A stretch of 64,000 bases of DNA from Lysobacteraceae bacterium (lineage in GTDB: Bacteria > Pseudomonadota > Gammaproteobacteria > Xanthomonadales > Xanthomonadaceae): assembly GCA_026005075.1 (NCBI GenBank), contig BPKJ01000001.1, forward strand, positions 682,001 through 746,000. The letters are read 5' to 3'. This document shows positions 34,031-43,152 of this stretch, piece by piece. Every line of letters starts with the position of its first letter. Positions within the stretch are counted from its first letter, which is position 1. A model generated the notes under the pieces. That model did not search any database. It saw only the letters and a list, made by a program, of their open reading frames with translations, and was not told where the DNA came from. The position numbers and the translations under genes are program-made.

Positions 34031-37000
34031 TCAGAGCGGACGCCGCCCCACGCGCAGACCCGCCATCAGGGCCAGCATCGCGAGCAGCAGCAGGGCCCAG
34101 GGCGCATCCACCGGGATCACCAGCGGCGGCAGCAGGACCGGCACGCTGGCCTGGTCGTCCTCCTGCGGATCCTCGTTGTCCGGCGTCGAGTCGACGTCGG
34201 TCGGGGTGCCGCCAAGGTCGTCCTCGGCCCGGGTGATCTCCGCCACGTTGATCTGCGTGCCCGGGTTGTAGCCCTCGATGCGCAGGGCGATGGGCAGCTC
34301 GACACTCTCGCCCGGCTGCAGCGGGCCGGCGATGATGCGCGTGGCCGAGCGGCCGTCGGGGGCGACGCTCCAGTCCGTGTCGGCGAGCACGAAGCCCGGC
34401 GGGAAGCGGTCGGTGACCTCGATGTTCGCCGCCGGAACCGTGCCCTGGTTGCTGACCCGGATCCGGTACTGGACCGTCGCTCCCGGCGCGACCTCGGCCG
34501 ACTGCCCAGGTGCCAGCGCCTTCTCGAGGTCGAGATCGAAGAAGTAGAGCAGGCCGAAATCGACGGTCGGATTGGTGTCGGAGTTGGGCGGTCCAGGCTC
34601 GTTCTCGGCCACCAGGGTGACGGGCGGCGCGCGGGTCACCGGACCGTCGTCGTAGCCGTTGTCGTCGTCGTCGACGTCGTCGTCGGGATCGACCCCGGTG
34701 GCGCAGCTGCCGCTCGGCGCGAAGGGCAGACCCGACCCGGTGGCGCTGATGTAACGCTCCGAGCGCCGCACGACGACCAGGTAGTCGTCGGGCAGCAGGT
34801 CGACGAAGCGGTACTGCCCGTTGGCGTCGGTGACCGTGCTCGCAACGGCTGCACCGTCGGGCTGGCCGTCGTGGTCGCTGTCGAGGAACAGATCCACCGG
34901 GACGCCGGGCAGACCGGGCTCGCCCGCATCGACGCGGCAGTTGTTGTTGCGGTCCTCCCAGACCAGGTTGCCGAGTTCCAGGGCGCCGTTGCCGGTGGTT
35001 CCGATCAGGTAGTCCTCGACCTCGCCGTCGCTGGCCTCGCCATCCGGACTGCAGCCAGCATCGGTGCTGATGCGGAAGCGCGCGTACGGCGTGAGATCGG
35101 CGTCGGTCGGCACCAGCCCGAAGTTCATGGTCAGCACGGTGTCCACGCTGCCATCGGCCACCGTGGCCGTGGCGGTCTCGCTGGCATCGAGGAAGTCACC
35201 GTCGTTGTTCCAGTCGATGAACCCGCACACGCTGGCGCTGCGACCGGTCAGGTTGGTGGCGGTGACCTCGACCCGCGCCGGACTGCCGAGCTCGTAGGGC
35301 CCCATGAAGGCCACGCCGTCCTCGTCGTCGCCGTTCAGGTCATCGCCGGTGGCATTGGTGTTCGGCTGACCGTCACCCTCCGGATCGACCAGCGCGCCGA
35401 GGCGCAGGCCATCGACGATCTCGTGGCGCGGACCGCCGTCGGCACGGGTGGTGCGGTAGTTGCTCGCGCCGACACCGGGGCCCGGATCCGGCAGGTCGCC
35501 CAGATCGAACACGCGGATCTGCACGGGGTAGTCCTCGACCTCGCCGTCCGGCGCGGCGCCGGTCGGCGAACAGGCGGCCGTGGTCAGGCGGAAACGCGCG
35601 TAGGTGCTGCGCGCCGCGGTCGCCGGCACGCTGCCGAAATCGAGCTGCACGGTGGCGGCGTTGCTGCCATGCGGCACCACCGCCACGGCCGACTCGCCGG
35701 CGTCGAGGAAATCGCCGTCGCCGTTGAAGTCGATGTAGCCGCACAGGTTGGCCGGCGTCGGCGTGGCGAGGGTGTTGGTCACCACCACCGGCACGATGCC
35801 CGGCGTCACCGCGATGAGGGTCAGGTCGGCCGGCTGCACGCCGTCCTCGTCGCTCTGCACCGGGCCTGCCGGTACCGCAAGGTCGTCGCCGTCGGCGCCG
35901 GTGCTCGGCTGGCCGTCGACCTCCTGGTCCACCCGCTGGCCCATGAACAACCCGGCCACGATGGTGTGCTGCGCGCCGCCGTCGGAACGCAGGGTGTTGT
36001 AGTTGCCGGTCGAGGTGCCGGGACCGGTATCCGGCAGGTCGCCCAGGTCGACGTTGCCGACGAAGCCGACGTAGTCCTCGACCTCGCCGTCGCTGGCCGG
36101 CCCTTCGGCGCTGCAGGCACCCGCGGTGTCGGTGGACAGCCGGAAGCGCGCGAAGATCTCGCCGAATCCGGTGCTCAGCGGCGGCGTGAAGTTCAGCTGC
36201 ACGGTGGCGTCGGTGCTGCCATCGGGCACGCTGATCGACTGCACCTCGGGTCCGGCGAAGACACCGTCACGGTTGAAGTCGACGAAGCCGCACAGGCGTG
36301 CCTCCACACCGGTGGTGTTGGTGACCACCACGTTGACCGCCTGCGGGATGCCCGCGGTGAAGGCCAGGTTGGCGGTGTTCACACCGTCCTCGTCGTCCCC
36401 CGGAACGAGGCCGGAGGCATTGGCATCGTCGCCATCGGCGGCCACGGTCGGCTGGCCGTCGCCCTCGGCATCGACCGTGGCGCCGATCCGCAGACCGGGA
36501 ACGATCGGATGGACGGCGCCGTTGTCGCTCTCCAGCGTGCGGTAGTCGCCACCGCTGACGCCGGACGCCGGATCCGGCAGGTCACCCCAGTCGAACAGGG
36601 CGACCGTGGCGACGTAGTCCTCGACCTCGCCGTCCGGCTCCAGCCCGCTGGCATCGGCGGCCGTGCAGCTCGTGCTCAGGGTGCTCAGACGGAAACGGGC
36701 GTAGGTGCTGGCGACCGCGGCCGTGGGCACGTTGAACGGCATGCTGAACTGGACATCGCTGCTGCCGTCCGGCACGGCCACCTGGCCGATCTCGCCCGCA
36801 TCGGCAAAGTCGCCGTCACCGTTGAAGTCGATGTAGCCGCAGATGCGCGCCGGCACGCCGGTGCCGTTGGTGGCGGTGATGCGCACGTTGGCCGTGCGCC
36901 CGGCCACCAGATTGGCCGCGGACAGGTCCGCCAGCACCACCGCATCCTCATCGTCGAGGCCGGCGAGGTCATCGCCGTCCGCGGCAGTGCTGGGCACGCC

Positions 37001-40000
37001 ATCGGCCTCGTCGTCGACCAAGGTACCCAGGCGCAGGTTCGGGCGCAGCGGATGGCGCGCACCCGTGCTGGCGCGCAGCGTGCCGTAGGCGTCCGGCAGG
37101 TCGCCGAGGTCGCTGGGTTCGGTGATGCTGACCGGATAATCCTCGACCTCGCCGTCCGGCGCGTCGCCGCTGGCGGTGCAGGCGCCGGAAGTGTCGGTGC
37201 TGATGCGGAAGCGCGCGTAGGTGCTGCTGGCGGCACCGGCCAGCGGCGCGGCAAAGTTCAGCTGGAAGGCCTGGTTGCTGGCGCCATTGGGTACCGTCAC
37301 CTCGGCGGTCTCGCCGGCATCGGCAAAGTCGCCATCGCCGTTGTAGTCGATGAAGCCGCACACGCGCGCGGCGGAGCCCGTCGCGTTGGTGGCGGTGAGG
37401 CGGATCACTGGCGGCACGTTGACCTGCAGGCTGAGGTCGGCGACGTTGATGCCGTCCTCGTCGTCGCTGCCCGCGGCGTCGTCGCCGTCGGCCGCCGCGT
37501 TCGGGGCACCGTCGGCCTCGGCGTCGACGCCGGCGCCAAGGTACAGGTTGGGCGCGGCCGGGAAGCCCGGCTGGATGAGATGCCGCGCCCCGCCGTCGGC
37601 GATGCGGGTCTGGTAGTTGCCCGCAGCGGTGCCATTGGCCGGATCCGGCAGGTCACCCAGGTCGTAGGCCTGGATGCTCACCGGGTAGTCCTCGACCTCG
37701 CCGCTGTTGCGGGCGCCGTCGGGTGAGCAGCTCGCCGCACCACCGCCATCGGCGTCGATCCGGAAGCGCGCATAGGTGCTGCGCGCGGCCAGCGGCGGCA
37801 CGTTGAAGCTCAGCGTGCGCTGCTGGTTGTTGACACCGCTGTTGACCGACAGCGTGGCCGTCTCGCCAACGTCGTCGAGCACGCCGTTGCCGTTGAAGTC
37901 GATGAAGCCGCAGACGATGGCGGTGGCACCGCTGGTATTGGTGACATTGAAACGCACGTTGGCGGTGCTGCCCGCGACCATGTTCAGATCGGCCACGGTA
38001 AAGCCGTCCTCGTCGTCGGGCTGGCCGGACGGCGCGATGTCGTCGCCGTTGGCGGCCAGCGTCGGCTGGCCATCCTGATCGTGGTCGTTCTGCGTGCCGA
38101 AGCGCAGGGTACTGAGGATCAGGTGGCTGGGGCCGTTGCTGGCGGCGAGGGTTTCGTAGTCGCCGACGCCCACGCCAGCGCCGGCATCGGGCAGATCGCC
38201 ACGGTCGATGGCGATGATGGCTGCGCGGTAGTCCTCGACTTCGCCGCTGGCGCTGGGGCCCTCCCAGAAGCTGGTCGTGCAGTTGCCCGTATCCAGGCTG
38301 AGGCGGAAGCGGACGTAGGCAGGATCGATGGTGGAGCCCGGGTAGGGCACGGTGCCCCAGTCGACCGTCACCTCCTGCGCCGAGGGCGAGTCGGGAATGA
38401 ACACGGTCGCCGCCAGTTCGGAGGTGCCGTTGACGTTGGTATCGCGGAAGTCACCGTCGTTGTTCCAGTCTGCATAGCCGCACAGGCGCGCGGTCTGCCC
38501 GGTGTCGTTGAACACCCTCATCCGCACCCGGGCCGGCTGTCCACGGTAGAACTGCAGCTCGGCGGGGTCGATGACGCCGTCCTCGTCGTCCGTCCCGGCA
38601 ATGTCATCGCCGTTCGCGTCAACATTGGGCTGGCCGTCCAGCTCGGCATCCACGCCGGCGCCGAGGTAGAGGTTGGGAACGATGATGTGGCTCGGTCCGT
38701 TGTCGGAGAGCAAGGTGCGGTAGTTGCCGGGCGTATCGCCATTGCCGGTGTCGGGAAGATCGCCGAGGTCCTCGATGGCGGTGCCGCCGCCATTGGAGAA
38801 ACCGAAGTCCACCGAGAAGTTGGACATGCGGTCCGGCCAGGTGTCGGCGCCGGCACCGTTGTTGGGATCGTCGTCGGTGCTCGAGCCGTTGTAGATGCGC
38901 TCATTGGTCGGCTCGCTGGCGCTGGGAATCCCGACCGCCCAGTTGGGGCTGGAGGCATAGCCGGTGCCGCCGCCACAGACGCTCCCCACCCCGGGGCCGG
39001 CGTTGTTGTCGTTGTCGACGCCGTTGTTGGGGTCCTGGCCATTGGTGCTGGACACCTGCAAGCCGGTCAGCGCTACCTGCGCATCGGGAATCGCGATGTA
39101 GTAGGCGTTGTCACGAGGCAGCTCGTCGAAACGGTACTTGCCGCTGCGACCGCCGAGGCTTGCGGTGGTGGTGGTAGCGACCAGCGCATCTCCCGCGCTC
39201 GGCCCCGCGGTCGCGTCGTCGTCACGGCAGAGCCGCACCTCTACCCCATCGATGCCCGGCTCGCCCTGGTCGTGGTCGCCGTCGTTGTTGATGTCACGCC
39301 AGACCAGGTTGCCGATGCGGTAGCGCTCGGGGAGGATCACGCCGACCTTCACCGGCTCGGCCGTGGGCAGCAGATTGACGGGATCGAGCGTGGCGCCGCT
39401 CACCGCACGGTAGGCGCGATGGGCGAAGGAGTCGTAGGCCGGATTGAACACCGTCGTGCTGCCCACCACGGAAGGCAGGGCGTCGCCCGATACCGGCTGC
39501 TGCGCGTAGGGCGGGGCCTGCATGGGGATCTCGAACACGGCGGTCTCGAGCCTGCCCCAGTTGGTGCCGTCGCTCCCGTCCGGATCCGCGAAGGCACGGA
39601 TGCGGAAGGCGCGGACGTTGGCAAAGTTGCCGCCCGGGGGCGTCGTGCTCCAGTCGTTGGTGCAGCTCCCCTGCCAGCCGCCAAGGTCGGTGTCGTCCGA
39701 GACCTCGGGCCTGCAGGGGTTGGTGGACGCCGAGTACTCGACGACGTACTTGCCGGCGATCGGCGCCGTGGTCTGCGCGGCGACCAGGGTCGGAGCGCCG
39801 GTCATCACCGGTCGGAACCGGGTGTTGCGGGTAACCGTGGACTGCGGCTCACCCACGCCGGTATCGCCGATGAAGGGCAGCACGTCGTACAGCACGTAGT
39901 TGTCGAAGGCGACGTTGCCGGCATTCTGGACGCGAATGCGGTACGTGAAAGCGCCGCCGAAGTCGGTCCTGGCCACGCACGGGAAGCGGGTGAAGGGATC

Positions 40001-42277
40001 GGTATCCGCAACCACGCCCGGCTCGCCGGCAAACTCGGTGTGGTAGACCGGGCAATCGGCGCTGGCGGTGGCCGGCGCCTCGAGGGGATCGTCGACGATC
40101 TTATCGGCGGGGTTCTCGAACGGACCGGGGCCGCTGACCCACTTGGTGCCATCGAGGACCGCGGCCTGCACGATGGTGAAGGTCACGCTCCGCTCGCAGC
40201 GCTGCTCGGTGGTGTTGCCATCGCCGTCCAGGTCGTCGGCGTCCGCCACCAGCGCCCCGGCACAGGTCGCCGGGGCCGTGCCGTTCTCGAACACGGCCAC
40301 GCGGTTGACGTAGTTGCCGTCGGCGGTGCCCGCCTTGATGCGCGTACGCAGGTCGATGCGCGGCATGGTCGCCGCGTTGCGCGGGAAGCTTCCGCTGTAG
40401 GCGATGCGCACCAGGGTGTACCCCGGGTTACCACCAAAGGTGAAGTTGGGAACCGTGGTGATGGTCGGCGTGGGGCTGCCCGGCTGCACCACGGTCGTCC
40501 CGAGCAGCTCGAGCTCGGGAGGCAGGACGTCGACGATCACCGGATCGACGATGGGGCCGGTCGAATCACCCACCGCATGGTCGACGCCCACCCGGTAGAC
40601 GATCTCGTCGAGCGGACGCAGCGGCGAGGGTGCGCTCTGGACGAACTTGACCGGGTCGACACCGGGGCGCGGCTCCTCGATGCGCTGGATGCGGCAGGTG
40701 CTGCTGGACTGCGGGCCGCCGGCATTCCAGTTGAACTGCAGGCAGTTCTGCACCGTGGTCGCGTTGGGCAGCGGCGGCGGGGTGATGGTGCTGGGCACCG
40801 GCTGGGTGATGCGCGGCGCGCTGGTGAAGGCGAAGTCGCGCGGCACCTCGTTGGCCGGCGTGCCGCCGGCGCGGTTCTCGAAGCGCCAGCAGATGCCGGT
40901 CATGTTGGCCGGGATGCTGGCGCCGCTGATGGTGATGGCGTTGTTGGCCGCAGCGTCGCTGGCAACCTGCACCCAGTCCGGCGCACTGCCGCAGTTGCTG
41001 GTGGGGGCCGGGTTGGTGGTGGTGACGAACACGTCCGCGACCACGTCGTACAGCGGCGCACCATCCACCCAGTTGCCGAGGGTGAAGCTCGACACCTGCA
41101 GCATGCTCGGCGAGCCGGGGATCGCATCGACCGGAAGGATGTCGAACACCTGCACGTCCTGCAGCCCGACGTTCGACTCGAAACTGCCTCCCAGCACCCA
41201 GTTGATCCGCCCCAGGCCCTGGTCGTCGGGCGTGTCGCTGGGCGTGGCATCGTTGCCGCTCTTGCTGACCGAGGCGATCGACTGCGGGCCGCCACGGACA
41301 CCGTCCGTCTCGCCGAAACACTGCGGATTCGCGGTATCACCGACCGGCGGCACGCCGAGCGTGGACGCGGGGCAGTACTGGTCGTCGGTGGTGCGCACGT
41401 GCACACGATCCTGCGCCGGGGCCGTGCCGGCGGGGAGGTCATAGGTCACAAAGAAGGTGAAGCAGGAAGGCGCGGACAGCGAGGAGCCCGGCGGATACAG
41501 CTGGTCGATGGCGAGCCGCTGGGCGGGGATGGTCCAGGTGATGCGGTTGCCGACGATCGACTCGGTGATCGCGGGCGTGCCTGCGGGGATCGTGGTGCGC
41601 GGGTTGCTGGCGATCGACGGCAGATCGTCGTAGAGGGTCACGCCCTGCAAGGCGACCAGGTCCACGCCCGAGGTCGCACAGAACTGCACGCGGTCGGTGA
41701 CGAAGGTCGCCTGGTTGGAGATGACCAGCGATGGGATCGGATCGACACGCACCTTGTCGATCGAATAGTTGCGCTGGCTGGCGGCGCTAATGTTGATCGG
41801 CGGACTGCTGGCCACCACCGGCAGAGGCTGGTTGCCCGGGTTGTTGGTGAAGGTGGCCGTGACCGTGTTGATGACGTTGCTGGTCGGGCCCGCGCTGGGC
41901 CGGACACGGGCATTGATGAAGCCCTCGCCGGTGACGCCGGAGTTGATCAGGGTACGGGTCGCGCTGAAGGCATTGCCGCCGACGGGACAGCTGTCGACGG
42001 TGAAGGTCGGAAAGTCACAGCTGACGATCTCGAGCTCGGGAGGCAGCGTGTCGTTGAGCGTCAGGCTGCCGCAGTTCGGCTGGGACACGCCGTTGCAGGC
42101 ATAGGTGATGCGGTAGCGCAGGTCGGTTCCGGGCGGCACCGTGGCGTTGGCGGCCGGCGTCACCAGCTGCTTGCCCAGCGTGACGTTGGGATCCTGGGCA
42201 CGCACCAGCGCCGGCAGAAGCACCAGCAGGACCAGGACCAGGACGCGCGGAACCGCGCCCGAGTGATGGATCGACAT
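34031..42277 (-). CDS. Giant secreted surface protein with seven GEVED repeats and an IPTL-CTERM-like tail
   Basis: A 2748-residue protein starting MSIHHSGAVPRVLVLV with a signal peptide ending VRAQ. The N-terminal ~980 residues contain DUF11-type domains (DPNVTLGKQLVTPAANATVP, later GGAFTYRIRVQNAGNVAFD). Next come an SdrD/Cna-B-like domain (about 985-1050: YRIGNLVWRDINNDGDHDQ), seven GEVED repeats of 173-183 residues (about 1170-2425), a second SdrD-like domain (about 2430-2500: LELGNLVWEDRNNNC), a final DUF11 domain and VIPVDAPWALLLLAMLALMAGLRVGRRP, a hydrophobic stretch with a basic end resembling IPTL-CTERM. Many Asp-rich loops (DGDGDFADAGE) look calcium-binding. The layout is nearly symmetrical. 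A role in adhesion or biofilm is plausible, but no ligand or partner is evident. It may be cell-surface anchored by the tail. The adjacent nuclease is also secreted. Confidence 0.88.
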   Translation of the reverse strand: MSIHHSGAVPRVLVLVLLVLLPALVRAQDPNVTLGKQLVTPAANATVPPGTDLRYRITYACNGVSQPNCGSLTLNDTLPPELEIVSCDFPTFTVDSCPVGGNAFSATRTLINSGVTGEGFINARVRPSAGPTSNVINTVTATFTNNPGNQPLPVVASSPPINISAASQRNYSIDKVRVDPIPSLVISNQATFVTDRVQFCATSGVDLVALQGVTLYDDLPSIASNPRTTIPAGTPAITESIVGNRITWTIPAQRLAIDQLYPPGSSLSAPSCFTFFVTYDLPAGTAPAQDRVHVRTTDDQYCPASTLGVPPVGDTANPQCFGETDGVRGGPQSIASVSKSGNDATPSDTPDDQGLGRINWVLGGSFESNVGLQDVQVFDILPVDAIPGSPSMLQVSSFTLGNWVDGAPLYDVVADVFVTTTNPAPTSNCGSAPDWVQVASDAAANNAITISGASIPANMTGICWRFENRAGGTPANEVPRDFAFTSAPRITQPVPSTITPPPLPNATTVQNCLQFNWNAGGPQSSSTCRIQRIEEPRPGVDPVKFVQSAPSPLRPLDEIVYRVGVDHAVGDSTGPIVDPVIVDVLPPELELLGTTVVQPGSPTPTITTVPNFTFGGNPGYTLVRIAYSGSFPRNAATMPRIDLRTRIKAGTADGNYVNRVAVFENGTAPATCAGALVADADDLDGDGNTTEQRCERSVTFTIVQAAVLDGTKWVSGPGPFENPADKIVDDPLEAPATASADCPVYHTEFAGEPGVVADTDPFTRFPCVARTDFGGAFTYRIRVQNAGNVAFDNYVLYDVLPFIGDTGVGEPQSTVTRNTRFRPVMTGAPTLVAAQTTAPIAGKYVVEYSASTNPCRPEVSDDTDLGGWQGSCTNDWSTTPPGGNFANVRAFRIRAFADPDGSDGTNWGRLETAVFEIPMQAPPYAQQPVSGDALPSVVGSTTVFNPAYDSFAHRAYRAVSGATLDPVNLLPTAEPVKVGVILPERYRIGNLVWRDINNDGDHDQGEPGIDGVEVRLCRDDDATAGPSAGDALVATTTTASLGGRSGKYRFDELPRDNAYYIAIPDAQVALTGLQVSSTNGQDPNNGVDNDNNAGPGVGSVCGGGTGYASSPNWAVGIPSASEPTNERIYNGSSTDDDPNNGAGADTWPDRMSNFSVDFGFSNGGGTAIEDLGDLPDTGNGDTPGNYRTLLSDNGPSHIIVPNLYLGAGVDAELDGQPNVDANGDDIAGTDDEDGVIDPAELQFYRGQPARVRMRVFNDTGQTARLCGYADWNNDGDFRDTNVNGTSELAATVFIPDSPSAQEVTVDWGTVPYPGSTIDPAYVRFRLSLDTGNCTTSFWEGPSASGEVEDYRAAIIAIDRGDLPDAGAGVGVGDYETLAASNGPSHLILSTLRFGTQNDHDQDGQPTLAANGDDIAPSGQPDDEDGFTVADLNMVAGSTANVRFNVTNTSGATAIVCGFIDFNGNGVLDDVGETATLSVNSGVNNQQRTLSFNVPPLAARSTYARFRIDADGGGAASCSPDGARNSGEVEDYPVSIQAYDLGDLPDPANGTAAGNYQTRIADGGARHLIQPGFPAAPNLYLGAGVDAEADGAPNAAADGDDAAGSDDEDGINVADLSLQVNVPPVIRLTATNATGSAARVCGFIDYNGDGDFADAGETAEVTVPNGASNQAFQLNFAAPLAGAASSTYARFRISTDTSGACTASGDAPDGEVEDYPVSITEPSDLGDLPDAYGTLRASTGARHPLRPNLRLGTLVDDEADGVPSTAADGDDLAGLDDEDAVVLADLSAANLVAGRTANVRITATNGTGVPARICGYIDFNGDGDFADAGEIGQVAVPDGSSDVQFSMPFNVPTAAVASTYARFRLSTLSTSCTAADASGLEPDGEVEDYVATVALFDWGDLPDPASGVSGGDYRTLESDNGAVHPIVPGLRIGATVDAEGDGQPTVAADGDDANASGLVPGDDEDGVNTANLAFTAGIPQAVNVVVTNTTGVEARLCGFVDFNRDGVFAGPEVQSISVPDGSTDATVQLNFTPPLSTGFGEIFARFRLSTDTAGACSAEGPASDGEVEDYVGFVGNVDLGDLPDTGPGTSTGNYNTLRSDGGAQHTIVAGLFMGQRVDQEVDGQPSTGADGDDLAVPAGPVQSDEDGVQPADLTLIAVTPGIVPVVVTNTLATPTPANLCGYIDFNGDGDFLDAGESAVAVVPHGSNAATVQLDFGSVPATAARSTYARFRLTTAACSPTGAAPDGEVEDYPVQIRVFDLGDLPDPGPGVGASNYRTTRADGGPRHEIVDGLRLGALVDPEGDGQPNTNATGDDLNGDDEDGVAFMGPYELGSPARVEVTATNLTGRSASVCGFIDWNNDGDFLDASETATATVADGSVDTVLTMNFGLVPTDADLTPYARFRISTDAGCSPDGEASDGEVEDYLIGTTGNGALELGNLVWEDRNNNCRVDAGEPGLPGVPVDLFLDSDHDGQPDGAAVASTVTDANGQYRFVDLLPDDYLVVVRRSERYISATGSGLPFAPSGSCATGVDPDDDVDDDDNGYDDGPVTRAPPVTLVAENEPGPPNSDTNPTVDFGLLYFFDLDLEKALAPGQSAEVAPGATVQYRIRVSNQGTVPAANIEVTDRFPPGFVLADTDWSVAPDGRSATRIIAGPLQPGESVELPIALRIEGYNPGTQINVAEITRAEDDLGGTPTDVDSTPDNEDPQEDDQASVPVLLPPLVIPVDAPWALLLLAMLALMAGLRVGRRPL
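35010..38770 (-). repeat. Seven tandem in-frame GEVED repeats
   Basis: Each unit runs from DLGDLPD or a close variant to GEVEDY. The DNA encoding the GEVEDY end recurs at plus-strand 35010, 35529, 36072, 36615, 37137, 37686 and 38229, so spacing is 519, 543, 543, 522, 549 and 543 bases, all multiples of three. Units differ by many substitutions, so the array is old rather than a recent expansion. Each unit holds an Asp/Gly-rich DG.P...GDD...DDEDG loop and a CG(F/Y)(I/V)D(F/Y/W)N.DG.F strand. Confidence 0.9.
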
Positions 42278-42336
42278 GTTCTTGGACCCCTGTCGTTGAA
42301 ACACGGCGCCAAGGTCGTCGACCCAGGCGAAACGGG

Positions 42337-42366
42337 AGGATAGCCAAGACCATGACCTCGCCCCAA
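42337..42366 (-). promoter_or_regulatory. Weak candidate promoter of the giant surface-protein gene
   Basis: On the minus strand TTGGGG (plus-strand 42361-42366) and TATCCT (42337-42342) are 18 bases apart, 60 bases ahead of the ATG at 42277. The -10 matches four of six consensus positions. No other candidate is better in the 198 bases between this gene and rluE. Confidence 0.35.
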
Positions 42367-42475
42367 GTGGGAAAAGCGCCACGCTACGCCCCACCCGTCG
42401 GGAAAATCCCTAGCCCCGCCCCGCACCATGAGGATCCCCGCCTGCGTACGGGCAGGCCCGTGCCCGTGCGCGGTT

Positions 42476-43105
42476 TCAGGACCGCGGCCTGCGCGGAGCC
42501 TGCTCGACCACGCGCCACTCCCCCGGCGCCAGCCCCCCCAGCCGGTGACCGGCCAGCGCGACCCGGATCAGGCGCAGCGTCGGCAGTCCGACCGCGGCGG
42601 TCATGCGCCGGATCTGGCGGTTGCGGCCCTCGCGCAGCGTGATCTCCAGCCAGGCGTCGGGCACTGACTTGCGGAAGCGCACCGGCGGATCGCGCGGCCA
42701 CAGTCGCGGTGCCGGAATCGGCTCCACCACGGCCGGCAGGGTCGGACCGTCGCGCAGCATCACCCCGCGGCGCAGGGCATCGAGCTGCGCGGGCCCTGGC
42801 TGGCCCTCGACCTGCACCCAGTAGGTCTTGGGTGCCTTGAAGCGCGGATCGGTCAGGCGCTGCGCGAGCCGGCCTTCGTCGGTGAGCAGGAGCAGGCCCT
42901 CGGAGTCGTAGTCCAGACGCCCGGCCGCATAGACCCCCGGCGGGAGCCCGAACTCGGCCAGCGTCCGCCGTGGCGGCTGGCTGCGGTCGGTGAACTGGCA
43001 GAGCACCTGGAAGGGCTTGTTGAGGGCGATGAGCACGGAGCGGGGCTGCGGGCCGGGGAGCGAAAGCTTGCCGCAGCCGCGGTCCGGCTCCAAACCCGGG
43101 CGCAC
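42476..43105 (-). CDS. rluE: Pseudouridine synthase, RluE-like (RsuA family)
   Basis: A 209-residue enzyme of the RsuA/RluB/RluE family. The start is [18 protein letters not shown] is the family N-terminus, [18 protein letters not shown] has the catalytic Asp, and [24 protein letters not shown] the family C-terminal signature. There is no S4 domain, as in RluE, which forms pseudouridine 2457 in 23S rRNA. It is divergent from the ABC transporter gene. An alternative start at 43036 (GTG before LIALNK) would remove the first 23 residues, which have no recognisable homology to me. Confidence 0.88.
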   Translation of the reverse strand: MRPGLEPDRGCGKLSLPGPQPRSVLIALNKPFQVLCQFTDRSQPPRRTLAEFGLPPGVYAAGRLDYDSEGLLLLTDEGRLAQRLTDPRFKAPKTYWVQVEGQPGPAQLDALRRGVMLRDGPTLPAVVEPIPAPRLWPRDPPVRFRKSVPDAWLEITLREGRNRQIRRMTAAVGLPTLRLIRVALAGHRLGGLAPGEWRVVEQAPRRPRS

Positions 43106-43152
43106 GGGTCTGGGATAGCCTTGGCGCGGTCCTGCACCCTCCGCCTGCCCCC

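Noticed and set aside
35010-38770. Regular repeats that could be taken for a CRISPR array
   Set aside because: Units are about 540 bases long, in frame and diverged, and there is no repeat-spacer structure.
38081-42343. 1420-codon plus-strand frame, and others at 34871-37726 and 30525-34271, opposite the surface protein and the nuclease
   Set aside because: They mirror the codon bias and repeats of the real minus-strand genes and contain no recognisable domain.
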